Of a stretch of 64,000 nucleotides of DNA, positions 46,828 through 55,590 are shown piece by piece. The position numbers were made by a program, and so were the translations under genes. The notes beneath the pieces are model-generated. The model saw only the letters and a program-made list of their open reading frames with translations, did not search any database and was not told where the DNA came from. This DNA comes from Bacteroidales bacterium Phil6 (GTDB lineage: Bacteria; Bacteroidota; Bacteroidia; Bacteroidales; F082): contig NWBN01000027.1 in the NCBI GenBank assembly GCA_002633315.1, positions 62,001 to 126,000 of the forward strand, in the 5' to 3' direction. The first letter of the stretch is position 1. The number at the start of each line of letters is the position of its first letter.

Positions 46828-47940
46828 CTATTTAATTTGTCCACCATTTTGTATTTGTCCACCTTTCGAGGTGGTACAAACCAATGCCACATGCCAATAA
46901 CCGCCTCGCGCACCGCCCAATCGGACAATGTAGCCCTTATCCTGAAGTGCTTTCAGTTGTTTTTGCACTGCCGACTTGTTAATGGGCAAACGCTCCGACA
47001 GTTCGCGTACAGTAATGGCAGGTGCATCCAAAAGCACCTTTATCAGCTTTACCGTATTCTCGTTGGCAAACTTTACAAATGCACCATTGTACCACCATAT
47101 CATATCCGCTTTTTCCTTCACAAACGAGATATTATCAGACAACTCACCGCAAAGCAACTGCTCCATATAGTCGGTAAAAGGTTTTATTGCCTCTTTGCCG
47201 GCAAATGCACCGTCAGCCGGCAATTTTCCCGTCAATGCATCTGCCTGATGCAATGCCGTCAGGTAACGGCTTTTGTCCTTGCTTTTCACCACTATCATCG
47301 GGTAATTGTGCCGTGCCAATATATAATTGACCAACAAACGGGCTATGCGGCCATTGCCATCCTCAAACGGGTGAATACGTATGTAGCGGTAATGAAAAAC
47401 GGATGCCAATTCAATGGGCGACAATTCGGCTTTTGCCTCCGCTTCATTATACCAGTTCACCAAATCTGCCATTAAGGCAGGTGTTTCCTCCGGCGAAGCG
47501 TATTCAAAGCGCTCACCTGTAACCGTTATCACCGAATTGGGACGGGTTTTGTAAACGCCCGCATGAACAGTATAGGAAGTGTTCGTGCCGTCCGGCAACC
47601 GGCGGTAACAAATATAATCCTCACGCAACATGGTCCGGTGCAACTGCCGGATAAAGGTTTCTGTCAGCGGTTTATCTTTCTCTGCCGCCTCGGTCTGCAT
47701 CATTTTCAGGCACACATTGTGGGCTTTCATTTCCTCCAAATCCTTCATATTGGCTTCATCCACCACCTTGCCGAAAAGCAGGAGCAACTCCGTCTGCCCG
47801 TAAGTCAGCGTATTGCCTTCGATATGGTTGGAATTATAGTTGAACTCCAACATAAATTTGCGGTCCAGGCGGCTCCTGTCTTCGGGTTTCAAGGGCTGTA
47901 GCGACTGCCACTCATTATATAATTGTTCAATACGATTCAT
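46828..47940 (-). CDS. Fic-family protein (AMPylator-like) with winged-helix C-terminus
   Basis: A 370-residue Fic-domain protein predicted to transfer a nucleotide (usually AMP) to protein hydroxyls. The active site HPFEDGNGRIAR (His190 first) is complete. The N-terminal inhibitory motif S37xxxE41G42 (in NSNHIEGN) is present, so it should be auto-inhibited (class II). The C-terminal region (ITVRELSERLPINKSAVQKQLKALQ) is a winged helix that may bind DNA. The gene lies 16 bases after hsdM and 5 bases before hsdS, in the position where type I loci often carry an accessory gene. Its role there is unknown; toxin or regulator are both possible. Confidence 0.9.
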   Translation of the reverse strand: MNRIEQLYNEWQSLQPLKPEDRSRLDRKFMLEFNYNSNHIEGNTLTYGQTELLLLFGKVVDEANMKDLEEMKAHNVCLKMMQTEAAEKDKPLTETFIRQLHRTMLREDYICYRRLPDGTNTSYTVHAGVYKTRPNSVITVTGERFEYASPEETPALMADLVNWYNEAEAKAELSPIELASVFHYRYIRIHPFEDGNGRIARLLVNYILARHNYPMIVVKSKDKSRYLTALHQADALTGKLPADGAFAGKEAIKPFTDYMEQLLCGELSDNISFVKEKADMIWWYNGAFVKFANENTVKLIKVLLDAPAITVRELSERLPINKSAVQKQLKALQDKGYIVRLGGARGGYWHVALVCTTSKGGQIQNGGQIK

Positions 47941-47956
47941 AGTGAAAATATTATGT

Positions 47957-49486
47957 TTAATATCCCAATTCTTTCAAATAATCCTTCATTTTGGCCTGCA
48001 CTTCGGCCAATTCGGCTTCAAGCGCATCAATCTCTTTCTGCACGGCAGGAATGTCCACTTCGGCTTCTTCTTCAAAGGTATCGACATAACGCGGAATGTT
48101 CAGGTTGAAATCGTTTTCGCGGATATCGGCAGGAGTGGCCACAAAGGCATATCTGTCTTCCGCCACGCCGGCATCCAGTTCGCCATTGGCAAAGCGGCGG
48201 TAAACGCTGACAATATGGTCAATGTCCTGCGGGCGGAGCTTGTTCTGGTTCTTGCCGTTTTCATACTCACGGCTGGCATCGACAAACAACACATGGTCGG
48301 TTTTCTTGCCTTTGTTGAAAATGGCGATGGCTGCCGGAATGCCCGTACCGTAGAACAGGTTGGCCGGGAGCCCGATTACCGCTTCCAAAAGGTTTTCCTC
48401 TATGACATGCTGACGGATTTTTCCCTCGCCCGCACCACGGAACAGCACGCCATGGGGGATAACCACACCCACTTTGCCGCTGCCTTCCTGCGCCACCTCT
48501 ATCATGTGCGAAATGAAAGCCCAGTCGCCTTTGCTTTTGGGCGGAATGCCACGCCAGAAACGGTTATAGGGGTCGGTGGCCGCTTCATCGGCGCCCCACT
48601 TGTCCAGGGAGAAAGGAGGATTGGCCACTACCGTGTCGAATTTCATCAGCCGGTCATTCTCTTTCAGCTTGGGATTGCGCAAGGTGTCGCCCCAACGGAT
48701 AACGGCATTGTCGAAGCCATGCAGGAACATGTTCATCATGGCCAACGCCCATGTGCTGCCGTTCACTTCCTGCCCGTAAAGCGAAAAATTGCTGTTACCC
48801 ACTTCCTTGCCGGCCTTAATCAGCAGGGAACCGGACCCACAAGTTGGGTCGCAGATACGGGCACCCGGCTTGCTTTTGGTCAGTTTGGCCAACAAGGTGG
48901 ACACCTCGGCCGGCGTGAAGAACTCACCCGCCTTCTTGCCCGACTCGCTGGCAAACGTGGAAACAAGATACATATAGGAATCTCCTATGATATCATTGTC
49001 TTCCAAATGGGATTCATCTAATTCCAGTTCGCTGAAATCGACCAGCAGGTTTTTCAAGCGTGCGTTTTTTTCCTTGGGTTCGCCCAAGTTGGCCGAATTG
49101 AAACTGATGTTGCGGAAAATGCTGCTGCCGTCTTCACTGCTCATCTTTTCACGGTTGGCATCCTCCAAATCGGCCAAAGCCATATCAATCAGCTCGCCTA
49201 TATTGTTTGCATTGCGGTTTTCATACAGATAGTGGAACGAGCTGTTTTCCGGCACCATAAAACGCTCATGGCGCATGGCACGCGCCGCACGTTCCTTATC
49301 TCCTTCATATCGCTCTAAATATTCAGAATGCTTGGCTTTATATACATCACTGACATACTTAAGGAAAAGCATAGTCAGGATATAATCTTTATATTGGCTG
49401 GGGTCTATCACTCCGCGGAAAGTATCACAAGCTTTCCAAACCACACGATTAATTTGCGACTGGTCTGTTTTCTGTTGAATTTCCAT
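47957..49486 (-). CDS. hsdM: Type I DNA methyltransferase subunit M
   Basis: N6-adenine methylase core of the restriction-modification complex, 509 residues. The helical N-terminal domain (RVVWKACDTFRGVIDPSQYKD) is followed by the SAM-binding motif I DPTCGSGSLLIKAG and the catalytic motif IV NPPFSLDKW. A C-terminal helix (EAELAEVQAKMKDYL) ends the protein. It is clearly G+C-rich relative to the operon's KAP and S genes (34 G/C in the 60 bases 48841-48900). It follows the single-TRD S-like gene by seven bases. Confidence 0.96.
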   Translation of the reverse strand: MEIQQKTDQSQINRVVWKACDTFRGVIDPSQYKDYILTMLFLKYVSDVYKAKHSEYLERYEGDKERAARAMRHERFMVPENSSFHYLYENRNANNIGELIDMALADLEDANREKMSSEDGSSIFRNISFNSANLGEPKEKNARLKNLLVDFSELELDESHLEDNDIIGDSYMYLVSTFASESGKKAGEFFTPAEVSTLLAKLTKSKPGARICDPTCGSGSLLIKAGKEVGNSNFSLYGQEVNGSTWALAMMNMFLHGFDNAVIRWGDTLRNPKLKENDRLMKFDTVVANPPFSLDKWGADEAATDPYNRFWRGIPPKSKGDWAFISHMIEVAQEGSGKVGVVIPHGVLFRGAGEGKIRQHVIEENLLEAVIGLPANLFYGTGIPAAIAIFNKGKKTDHVLFVDASREYENGKNQNKLRPQDIDHIVSVYRRFANGELDAGVAEDRYAFVATPADIRENDFNLNIPRYVDTFEEEAEVDIPAVQKEIDALEAELAEVQAKMKDYLKELGY

Positions 49487-49493
49487 ATATAAG

Positions 49494-50054
49494 TTATTTT
49501 ATTTTATTCATTAATAATCGTTGCATAATAATATGTTTCTTTTCGATGATTGCATGTTGCAGTTCTTTTTCTCTTTGAGACAAGTCTGCAATCTTTACGA
49601 TAATATTTTGTTCCGTCAACGAAGGGATTGGTATCTCTAAATTTTCTACGGCAGGTTTATGAATAAGCGGCGTTGCACTACCAACCTGGTGAGTCTTAAA
49701 ATATGCTTCCACTGAAGGCTGACGTAAAAACCAACAAAGATATTCAGGTGTAACAATCGGGGATTTCAACCGAATCACAAAAAAAGAAGTGGATGCCACC
49801 GCTTTTTCTTGCTCACGAAATACGACACTTAAATAATTTACACCTTTGGAGGTAAAAAGGATATCACCTTCATGCAACAAATTCTTATGCATTTTAGATG
49901 TTTGAAATACTCGTGAAGCATGCCTTGTGACTATGGTGTCAGTACAGTCCTTAGTCTGTAAATAGGTTATTTCTCCATCCGGATCTGTTTTCTCATATAC
50001 TCCTGATAAAACCTCTGCAACCTCTTTTAGATATATTTTTTTCTTAGTAATCAT
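49494..50054 (-). CDS. Single-TRD HsdS-like protein heading the restriction operon
   Basis: A 186-residue protein equal to half an HsdS subunit. It has one target-recognition domain (YLKEVAEVLSGVYEKTD to about residue 145) followed by one conserved helix (IPIPSLTEQNIIVKIADLSQREKELQ to IIMQRLLMNKI). It starts and stops cleanly, so it is not simply a truncated pseudogene. Half-size S proteins can dimerise to make a symmetric recognition unit; alternatively it could compete with the full HsdS or donate a TRD by recombination. It is the first gene after the operon promoter. Confidence 0.82.
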   Translation of the reverse strand: MITKKKIYLKEVAEVLSGVYEKTDPDGEITYLQTKDCTDTIVTRHASRVFQTSKMHKNLLHEGDILFTSKGVNYLSVVFREQEKAVASTSFFVIRLKSPIVTPEYLCWFLRQPSVEAYFKTHQVGSATPLIHKPAVENLEIPIPSLTEQNIIVKIADLSQREKELQHAIIEKKHIIMQRLLMNKIK

Positions 50055-50073
50055 TTTACTCTATTTTATGTTG

Positions 50074-50104
50074 CAAATATACAGATTATTTTTTTACTTC
50101 CAAA
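50074..50104 (-). promoter_or_regulatory. Promoter of the restriction/defence operon
   Basis: On the minus strand TTTG (50101-50104), exactly 19 bases, then TATATTTG (50074-50081): a perfect match to the Bacteroidota vegetative consensus. The start codon lies 19 bases beyond. No other promoter of this quality was seen inside the operon. Confidence 0.85.
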
Positions 50105-50540
50105 AATTTCTTGTTTTTTTCTAAGTAATATAATTACTATTTCTGATTTACAAACACAAAATTACATTATCATCAAGAATATCAGCTATATACATTTATT
50201 ACCACATTTTATATAATCTATCCTTAATGGCGGATTACAAGGCCTCAAATAATCAGTAATACCTGTATGGAGATAGTCGGATCTATGCCACCACAATAAA
50301 AAACATTGTTTGAGTTGATATTAAATTTGTATCAACGAATACTTTTTGTGGAAAGACTCAAAATATTATTTTTTACTTTATATAAATATCTTTCAGTCGT
50401 ATTATATCCGATTGCCTCAGATAGTACTCCTAATAATACGAATATAAATATTTCTTTGCTGTCCGAATAAAATCATTATATGGATATTTTATATATGAGA
50501 TTATTATTAAAGCACAAATGTCGTTCTATCAACATATTAA

Positions 50541-50562
50541 CGTCTCTACGTGTAAAAACATA
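50541..50562 (-). repeat. Dispersed repeat, inverted half copy B
   Basis: 22 bases identical to the reverse complement of 37467-37488. The second hairpin arm is missing or degenerate here. It lies on the far side of the restriction operon from copy A. Confidence 0.85.
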
Positions 50563-50600
50563 TTGTATTCAGACCTCTCGGACCTTACTGTTGACAGAAT

Positions 50601-51773
50601 TCAACCTGGATTATTCCGAATAACTTCCTGATAAACTTTATGATATTTTTCCGTTATCTTATCCCAAACCAAATCTTCTTTCACCTTATTATAAGCATTG
50701 ACAGCCATTGTCATTCTTTTATCGTCATCATCTATAAGTTGGTGAAGCATATTTTTAAATGAGTGGTAATCATGACAAAACAACGCCTGTTCATCTTCTT
50801 TAAAGACACCCCAAACGCCGGTACCTTCAACAGCTATCACAGCATTCATCACGGCTGCAGCTTCAAGATATACCAATCCGAATGTCTCGCCTTCACTTGG
50901 CAAGGCAAAGATATCGCTTTCTGCCAACAACTCGACCACTTTATCATGCGACAATTGTCCATAAAACTTAACATTGTCCATGCCTTCAGCCTGAGAGTAA
51001 AGTTCCTGTCTCAGTTCACCGTCGCCTATTATTCTAAGAAAGATTTTTTTGTTGCCATTATATTCCTTTACAGCATCAATAACCCAGGACAAACGTTTTC
51101 GTTTTATCATACTGCTTACAACAGTAATTACAACTTCATCACGGAAAGGCTGTAACTCCCTGTATTGCAACAAATTATCATCTATGGCATGAGGTATTAC
51201 GATACTATTCACTCCAAAATGGCATTTTATGAAATCCTGTTGAAAGGCATTGTGTACAATGATTCTGTCTGCATCATGCAACACCTCCTCGAACTTGGAT
51301 TTATGACAGCCTGAAGCGAATGCCTTGTTGATATATTTGACATCTGTTTCTCTTATCGACACTATATAAGGTATGCCATATCTTCTTTTCAATATGCGGG
51401 CAAAATAACCGTCAGGCAGCACAAAATGAGCATGTGTCAATGCCGGCTGTCCATTCTGTTCCACATAACAGCAAACATCATGCTCTGCAGTTCTCAGCAA
51501 TGAAAACGAGAGGCTGAAGCCCGGCAACCGGTAATACTCTATGGGAGTAACCGGAATACCGTCATTATACCAAGTCTTATCGAGAGAATGCAGATACTTG
51601 TATTTCTTGAATTTATATACCGGAAAAGGCACGAACTCCTTAGGATAAACCATTGCTATGTCATAATATCGCGACAAATGCAGAGCTATATCTACAATAA
51701 TACGATTGCTGACGCGTGTTGGAGTAGTGATATTGTTAGCAACATACAGGACTTTGTTTTTTATATCTGTCAT
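50601..51773 (-). CDS. Glycosyltransferase family 4-type protein
   Basis: Cytosolic glycosyltransferase with a GT-B fold, 390 residues. The donor-site signature is SDIFALPSEGETFGLVYLEA, with a following Gly-rich nucleotide-binding stretch. The N-terminal domain has the acceptor-side ADRIIVHNAFQQDF segment. It probably adds a hexose to a lipid-linked envelope glycan; the sugar is unknown. It overlaps the preceding glycosyltransferase gene by four bases and is the last gene of a four-gene operon. Confidence 0.88.
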   Translation of the reverse strand: MTDIKNKVLYVANNITTPTRVSNRIIVDIALHLSRYYDIAMVYPKEFVPFPVYKFKKYKYLHSLDKTWYNDGIPVTPIEYYRLPGFSLSFSLLRTAEHDVCCYVEQNGQPALTHAHFVLPDGYFARILKRRYGIPYIVSIRETDVKYINKAFASGCHKSKFEEVLHDADRIIVHNAFQQDFIKCHFGVNSIVIPHAIDDNLLQYRELQPFRDEVVITVVSSMIKRKRLSWVIDAVKEYNGNKKIFLRIIGDGELRQELYSQAEGMDNVKFYGQLSHDKVVELLAESDIFALPSEGETFGLVYLEAAAVMNAVIAVEGTGVWGVFKEDEQALFCHDYHSFKNMLHQLIDDDDKRMTMAVNAYNKVKEDLVWDKITEKYHKVYQEVIRNNPG

Positions 51774-53089
51774 ATCCTTTTTTCCTTATTTTTTATCAAG
51801 TCATTGAGCAGACCGGCATAATCGCGGGTAAGATTTCTACGGGAATATCCATCTACGGAGCTGTCATGACACAAAAGATTATTATTCAAATATTTATTAA
51901 AAAAGTCCATTATGACTGTTTTCATTTTCTCCTTATTATGAAAATCAATCACTATGCCGGCAGAGGTGTCGCGCAGCAAAGCAGCAGTATCTCCATCTTC
52001 AGGTCCAACAGCCAAGACAGGACGACGTGCTGCAAGATATTCAAACACCTTACCTGTCAATATTCCTTTAGCATTAGGAGTGTCGTTGACAAGCAGCAGC
52101 AGTAACTGTGAAGAACATTGTTCTTTCATGACATTATCATGCGGTATATAACTTATATGCTGAAGATTGCCATCAAGACCATTTTGACTTATGGATAACA
52201 GTACAGCATTATCCACCTGACCTATGAGACGAAGCCTCAATTTTTTCTTAAACTCTTCATTTTCAGCAACGAGTTCACCGAGAGCCTTCCACAGAGTCAC
52301 TGCATTACGGGTACTGCCGATAATACCTATATGTGATATAGTGAAATCATCAGACAGTCTGACATCATGAATATCGTTTTCATTAAAGTCGTAGCCATTG
52401 GTTATCACAGTGACGTCACGTGCACCAAGACGTGACAGGCTGTCAGCGAGGTCACGACCCACTGCAACCACACGGTCTGCCTTTACAAGCACTTCATTTT
52501 CAAGACGGTGATGTTTTCTGTCGCTACGTGCAGACAAATGCAAGTCGTTATAAAAGTCTATCCCGGTCCACGGGTCTCTAAAGTCTGCTATCCAGGGAAC
52601 GCCAAGATCATCATGCAGTTTCATTGCGATGAGATGCATAGAATGAGGCGGACCGGTACTAATGACAGCATCGACAGGATTATCTTTCAGATATCCTTTA
52701 AGAAAACGCACTGATGGACGCACCCACATACAACGGGCATCCGGAATAAACATATTACCTCTTATCCATACGCTAAGATTCTGTTTCCATCCTTTTTTCT
52801 TTTCTCCTTCTTCAATAAAACCGGCTTTTATCTTTTCATCTTTTTTAAATCCAAGAAATCTCTTATATAAAGAATAAGGTTCTATTATAGGACGGCGTAT
52901 CACCGTCACCTCCGGAGCAATATCTTTCTCCAAAGAGAGGTCTTCGACAGGATATTCTGCATTTTCTGCAGTATATATCACCGGCAGCCAACCATTCTCC
53001 GGAAGATACTTCGACATTTTAAGCCATCGTTGTACACCGGAACCTCCGGATGGATACCAATAATATGTTATTATCAAGACCTTTTTCAT
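51770..53089 (-). CDS. Glycosyltransferase (GT-B fold)
   Basis: Second glycosyltransferase of the operon, 439 residues. The N-terminus has the GGSGVQRWLKMSKYLPENGW pattern of GT4/GT5-like enzymes. The middle has WIADFRDPWTG and a VITNGYD segment, and the C-terminal donor region reads FEYLAARRPVLAVGPEDGDTA. It starts with an overlap of four bases with the YfhO-type gene and ends with a four-base overlap with the next glycosyltransferase. Translation is therefore coupled and the three products likely act on one glycan. Confidence 0.88.
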   Translation of the reverse strand: MKKVLIITYYWYPSGGSGVQRWLKMSKYLPENGWLPVIYTAENAEYPVEDLSLEKDIAPEVTVIRRPIIEPYSLYKRFLGFKKDEKIKAGFIEEGEKKKGWKQNLSVWIRGNMFIPDARCMWVRPSVRFLKGYLKDNPVDAVISTGPPHSMHLIAMKLHDDLGVPWIADFRDPWTGIDFYNDLHLSARSDRKHHRLENEVLVKADRVVAVGRDLADSLSRLGARDVTVITNGYDFNENDIHDVRLSDDFTISHIGIIGSTRNAVTLWKALGELVAENEEFKKKLRLRLIGQVDNAVLLSISQNGLDGNLQHISYIPHDNVMKEQCSSQLLLLLVNDTPNAKGILTGKVFEYLAARRPVLAVGPEDGDTAALLRDTSAGIVIDFHNKEKMKTVIMDFFNKYLNNNLLCHDSSVDGYSRRNLTRDYAGLLNDLIKNKEKRI

Positions 53090-55581
53090 TCTTCAGTCTT
53101 CTTCTGCTTGAAAGCAAAAGCTACCGCAGCCACCAATGCCAACAGAATAATCAAAGAAGTCACAAAAGAAATGGCATTGCCGACTTTCCATACTCCGGGT
53201 TCGTAACGCATCACTATCTCATGTTTACCGGCTGGAATCAAAGCTGCCCGCATCATATAATCGGCACGTAAAATCTTATGTTCTTTACCATCGACAGTCA
53301 TCTTCCATCCATCGGAAGTCCAGATTTCCGAAAATACCACCAACTCGTCTGCAGAAGATTCGAACTCATAAACCAACTCATTGGGTTTATATGATTTCAT
53401 CTCTATAACACCATGACTGTCATTACCTTTAAAGTTTATCAAATCATTCTCGAACTCTCTGTTGACAATAGCAATATTTTTGACATCGGTATCAGCAATA
53501 GCATCTATCTCTTCATTTGGAGTACCGACCCATCTCACTTCATCGACGAGCCATGCATTGCCAAAGGCATTTCTGTTAATCAAAGGCTGTGCATCACCGT
53601 GATAAATCACATATTTGGTATTCAGCATATTGAGAACCTTTGTGTTGTCCAACAACTTAACAACATCGTATTCAGTTTTGGCATTGGAAAAGCCTTTGCG
53701 TAAATCATTTATCTCACTGTCAAGATAATGAGAAATAATGTCTTGATAACGACGTTGTTTAGCGCCATGATAACCTCCGACGGATTTATGATAATATGAA
53801 GTGCTTGCATCGTTAAAGACATTTTTGGAAATATCTACCACTCTGAAATCAAGAGTATTGTCATTCAATATGAATTCATCAGCCTTTGTCATGGCAAAAG
53901 GCTTGTCGAACTGACGTTTTGATATAAAGTTGTCATTATTAAGATATCGTTTGTCCACCGGCAACATATCCACCAATACAAGGACAGCGAGGACAGGCAA
54001 CAATATTTTCTGTTTCATCTTACCCCTGACAAACAACAGAATACATATTGCAGATGCTGTTATGAAAAAGAAACTTCTCAAAGCATCTTTTCTAAAGACA
54101 GCCATACGCACTTCCTCCAACTGAGACATCATGGATTGGTAAACCGAGCCACCGGCACCTTTTGTAAGTTGTTCAAACTGAGCCATTTCATTTTTACTCA
54201 GAAAATTAAAGAACACATCTGGCATTACAGACATTATCAAGCATATACCGCCTGTCAAGCCGAAGGAGATATAAAGGGCTTTCATATTGTTTTTCAACAC
54301 GTCGGGATTTTTCATTATCTCGGCGAGAGCAAGGAAAGCAAGCAGCGGCATACACACCTCTGCAATGACGAGAGTCATAGACACAGCACGGAATTTATTA
54401 TATCCGGGCACATAGTCAAGGAAGAAATCGGTAAATCCCATGAAATTCTTACCCCAACTCAGCAGTATAGACAACACTGTAGCTGCCAGAAGAATCCATT
54501 TATACTCGTTTTTCACCACAAAAAGTCCTAATACAAAGAGGAATACCACAATAGCGCCAACATATACGGGACCGCTTGTACCTGGTTGATCGCCCCAATA
54601 TGCATTCTGTTGAGCAATAGCCTGTTTAAAGCGGGAATCCACATTATGAAGAGCCGGATTGTCATTGCCAATATAGCCTGAAGCACCACCTTTAACATTT
54701 GGTATCATAAGACTCCATGTCTCCCCAATGCCGTAACTCCATTGTGTGACATAATCTCTGTCAAGTCCATTTGTCTGATTATCAACATCTTTAGACAACA
54801 CCGGTTTACCTCTCATGGTATCGTTGACATATTTATAGTTAGCATAGAGGTTAGTAGAACTTGTCATCACCGCCAACACAGCAGCTACAGCAAGCAGAGC
54901 ACTTGCCTTGAAGAAGACGTCTAATTTCTTATCTTTAAAAGCCTTGACGAACTCGAACAGCACTACAAATACCACTATCAGCAGGAGATAATATGTTATT
55001 TGCAGATGTCCGGCACGTACTTCAAGAGCGAGCGACAATGCTGTCAACACAGTACCCCAAAGATATTTACCCTTATAAGACAACAAAATACCGGCAATAA
55101 CGGGTGCCATATATGCCATTGCCATGGCTTTGGAGTTATGTCCGGCGCCTATCACAATGAAGAGATAGGAAGACAATCCGTAAGCCACAGCACCGATAAA
55201 ACTGACCCAAGTACCTGCATTTAGAACCATCAACAATACAAAGAAGCCGAGCATGCTTATGAAAACAGCTCCGACAGGATGCGGAAATCCCACACCCAGA
55301 ATCTTATTGACATACGTCATAAGGTTACTGTTTTGTGTGACGGAAATATTCCAGGAAGGCATTCCGCCAAACATAGAGTTGGTCCATAAAGTCTGCTCTC
55401 CTGTCTCTTCCCTGAAATCGGATATCTCTTTTGACATCCCTTTGTACATGTCTATATCATGTTGTTTAATTCTCTTGCCCTGCAAAACAGGAGAAAAATA
55501 CACCATAGTAATGACAGCAAATCCGATGATTGCCAACAATATGGACAAAGCATGCCTATTCTTCTTTATAAAGTCGCTCAT
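53086..55581 (-). CDS. YfhO-family multi-pass membrane protein
   Basis: Large integral membrane protein of 831 residues with about 12-14 hydrophobic helices. Further features are a periplasmic domain and a last helix near the C-terminus followed by KQKKTEE. The N-terminal signature (YFSPVLQGKRIKQHDIDMY, then WTNSMFGGMPSW) is that of Bacteroidota YfhO proteins, distantly related to GT-C glycosyltransferases of the PMT/ArnT kind. In Firmicutes YfhO glycosylates lipoteichoic acid; in Bacteroidota the acceptor is unknown. It lies 9 bases after the beta-helix protein gene and overlaps the next glycosyltransferase. Confidence 0.85.
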   Translation of the reverse strand: MSDFIKKNRHALSILLAIIGFAVITMVYFSPVLQGKRIKQHDIDMYKGMSKEISDFREETGEQTLWTNSMFGGMPSWNISVTQNSNLMTYVNKILGVGFPHPVGAVFISMLGFFVLLMVLNAGTWVSFIGAVAYGLSSYLFIVIGAGHNSKAMAMAYMAPVIAGILLSYKGKYLWGTVLTALSLALEVRAGHLQITYYLLLIVVFVVLFEFVKAFKDKKLDVFFKASALLAVAAVLAVMTSSTNLYANYKYVNDTMRGKPVLSKDVDNQTNGLDRDYVTQWSYGIGETWSLMIPNVKGGASGYIGNDNPALHNVDSRFKQAIAQQNAYWGDQPGTSGPVYVGAIVVFLFVLGLFVVKNEYKWILLAATVLSILLSWGKNFMGFTDFFLDYVPGYNKFRAVSMTLVIAEVCMPLLAFLALAEIMKNPDVLKNNMKALYISFGLTGGICLIMSVMPDVFFNFLSKNEMAQFEQLTKGAGGSVYQSMMSQLEEVRMAVFRKDALRSFFFITASAICILLFVRGKMKQKILLPVLAVLVLVDMLPVDKRYLNNDNFISKRQFDKPFAMTKADEFILNDNTLDFRVVDISKNVFNDASTSYYHKSVGGYHGAKQRRYQDIISHYLDSEINDLRKGFSNAKTEYDVVKLLDNTKVLNMLNTKYVIYHGDAQPLINRNAFGNAWLVDEVRWVGTPNEEIDAIADTDVKNIAIVNREFENDLINFKGNDSHGVIEMKSYKPNELVYEFESSADELVVFSEIWTSDGWKMTVDGKEHKILRADYMMRAALIPAGKHEIVMRYEPGVWKVGNAISFVTSLIILLALVAAVAFAFKQKKTEE

Positions 55582-55590
55582 ATCAATATA

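Larger units (their letters stand above)
50055..50600. other. Intergenic region upstream of the restriction operon
   Basis: No gene seen. It contains the operon promoter (50074-50104) and, near the far end, the inverted copy of the dispersed repeat (50541-50562). The rest is AT-rich with scattered short direct matches only. Confidence 0.7.

Noticed and set aside
46777..47475. A 232-codon plus-strand open frame
   Set aside because: Antisense to the Fic gene, whose active-site motif is intact. The translation is His/Tyr/Cys-rich noise.
47840..49021. A 393-codon plus-strand open frame
   Set aside because: It is antisense to hsdM, which has all methylase motifs on the other strand. Long antisense frames are expected in this G+C-rich stretch. 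The translation shows no domain.
37652..50054. BREX or DISARM system
   Set aside because: The genes match type I restriction subunits; there is no PglZ, BrxC, BrxL, DrmA or DrmB-like protein.
49494..50054. Truncated hsdS pseudogene
   Set aside because: The frame is intact, with a natural start directly after a consensus promoter and a clean stop after the conserved helix, so a functional half-size protein is more likely.
37467..50562. The inverted 22-bp repeats as ends of an insertion sequence
   Set aside because: No transposase or integrase lies between or beside them, and no target-site duplication is visible at their outer ends.
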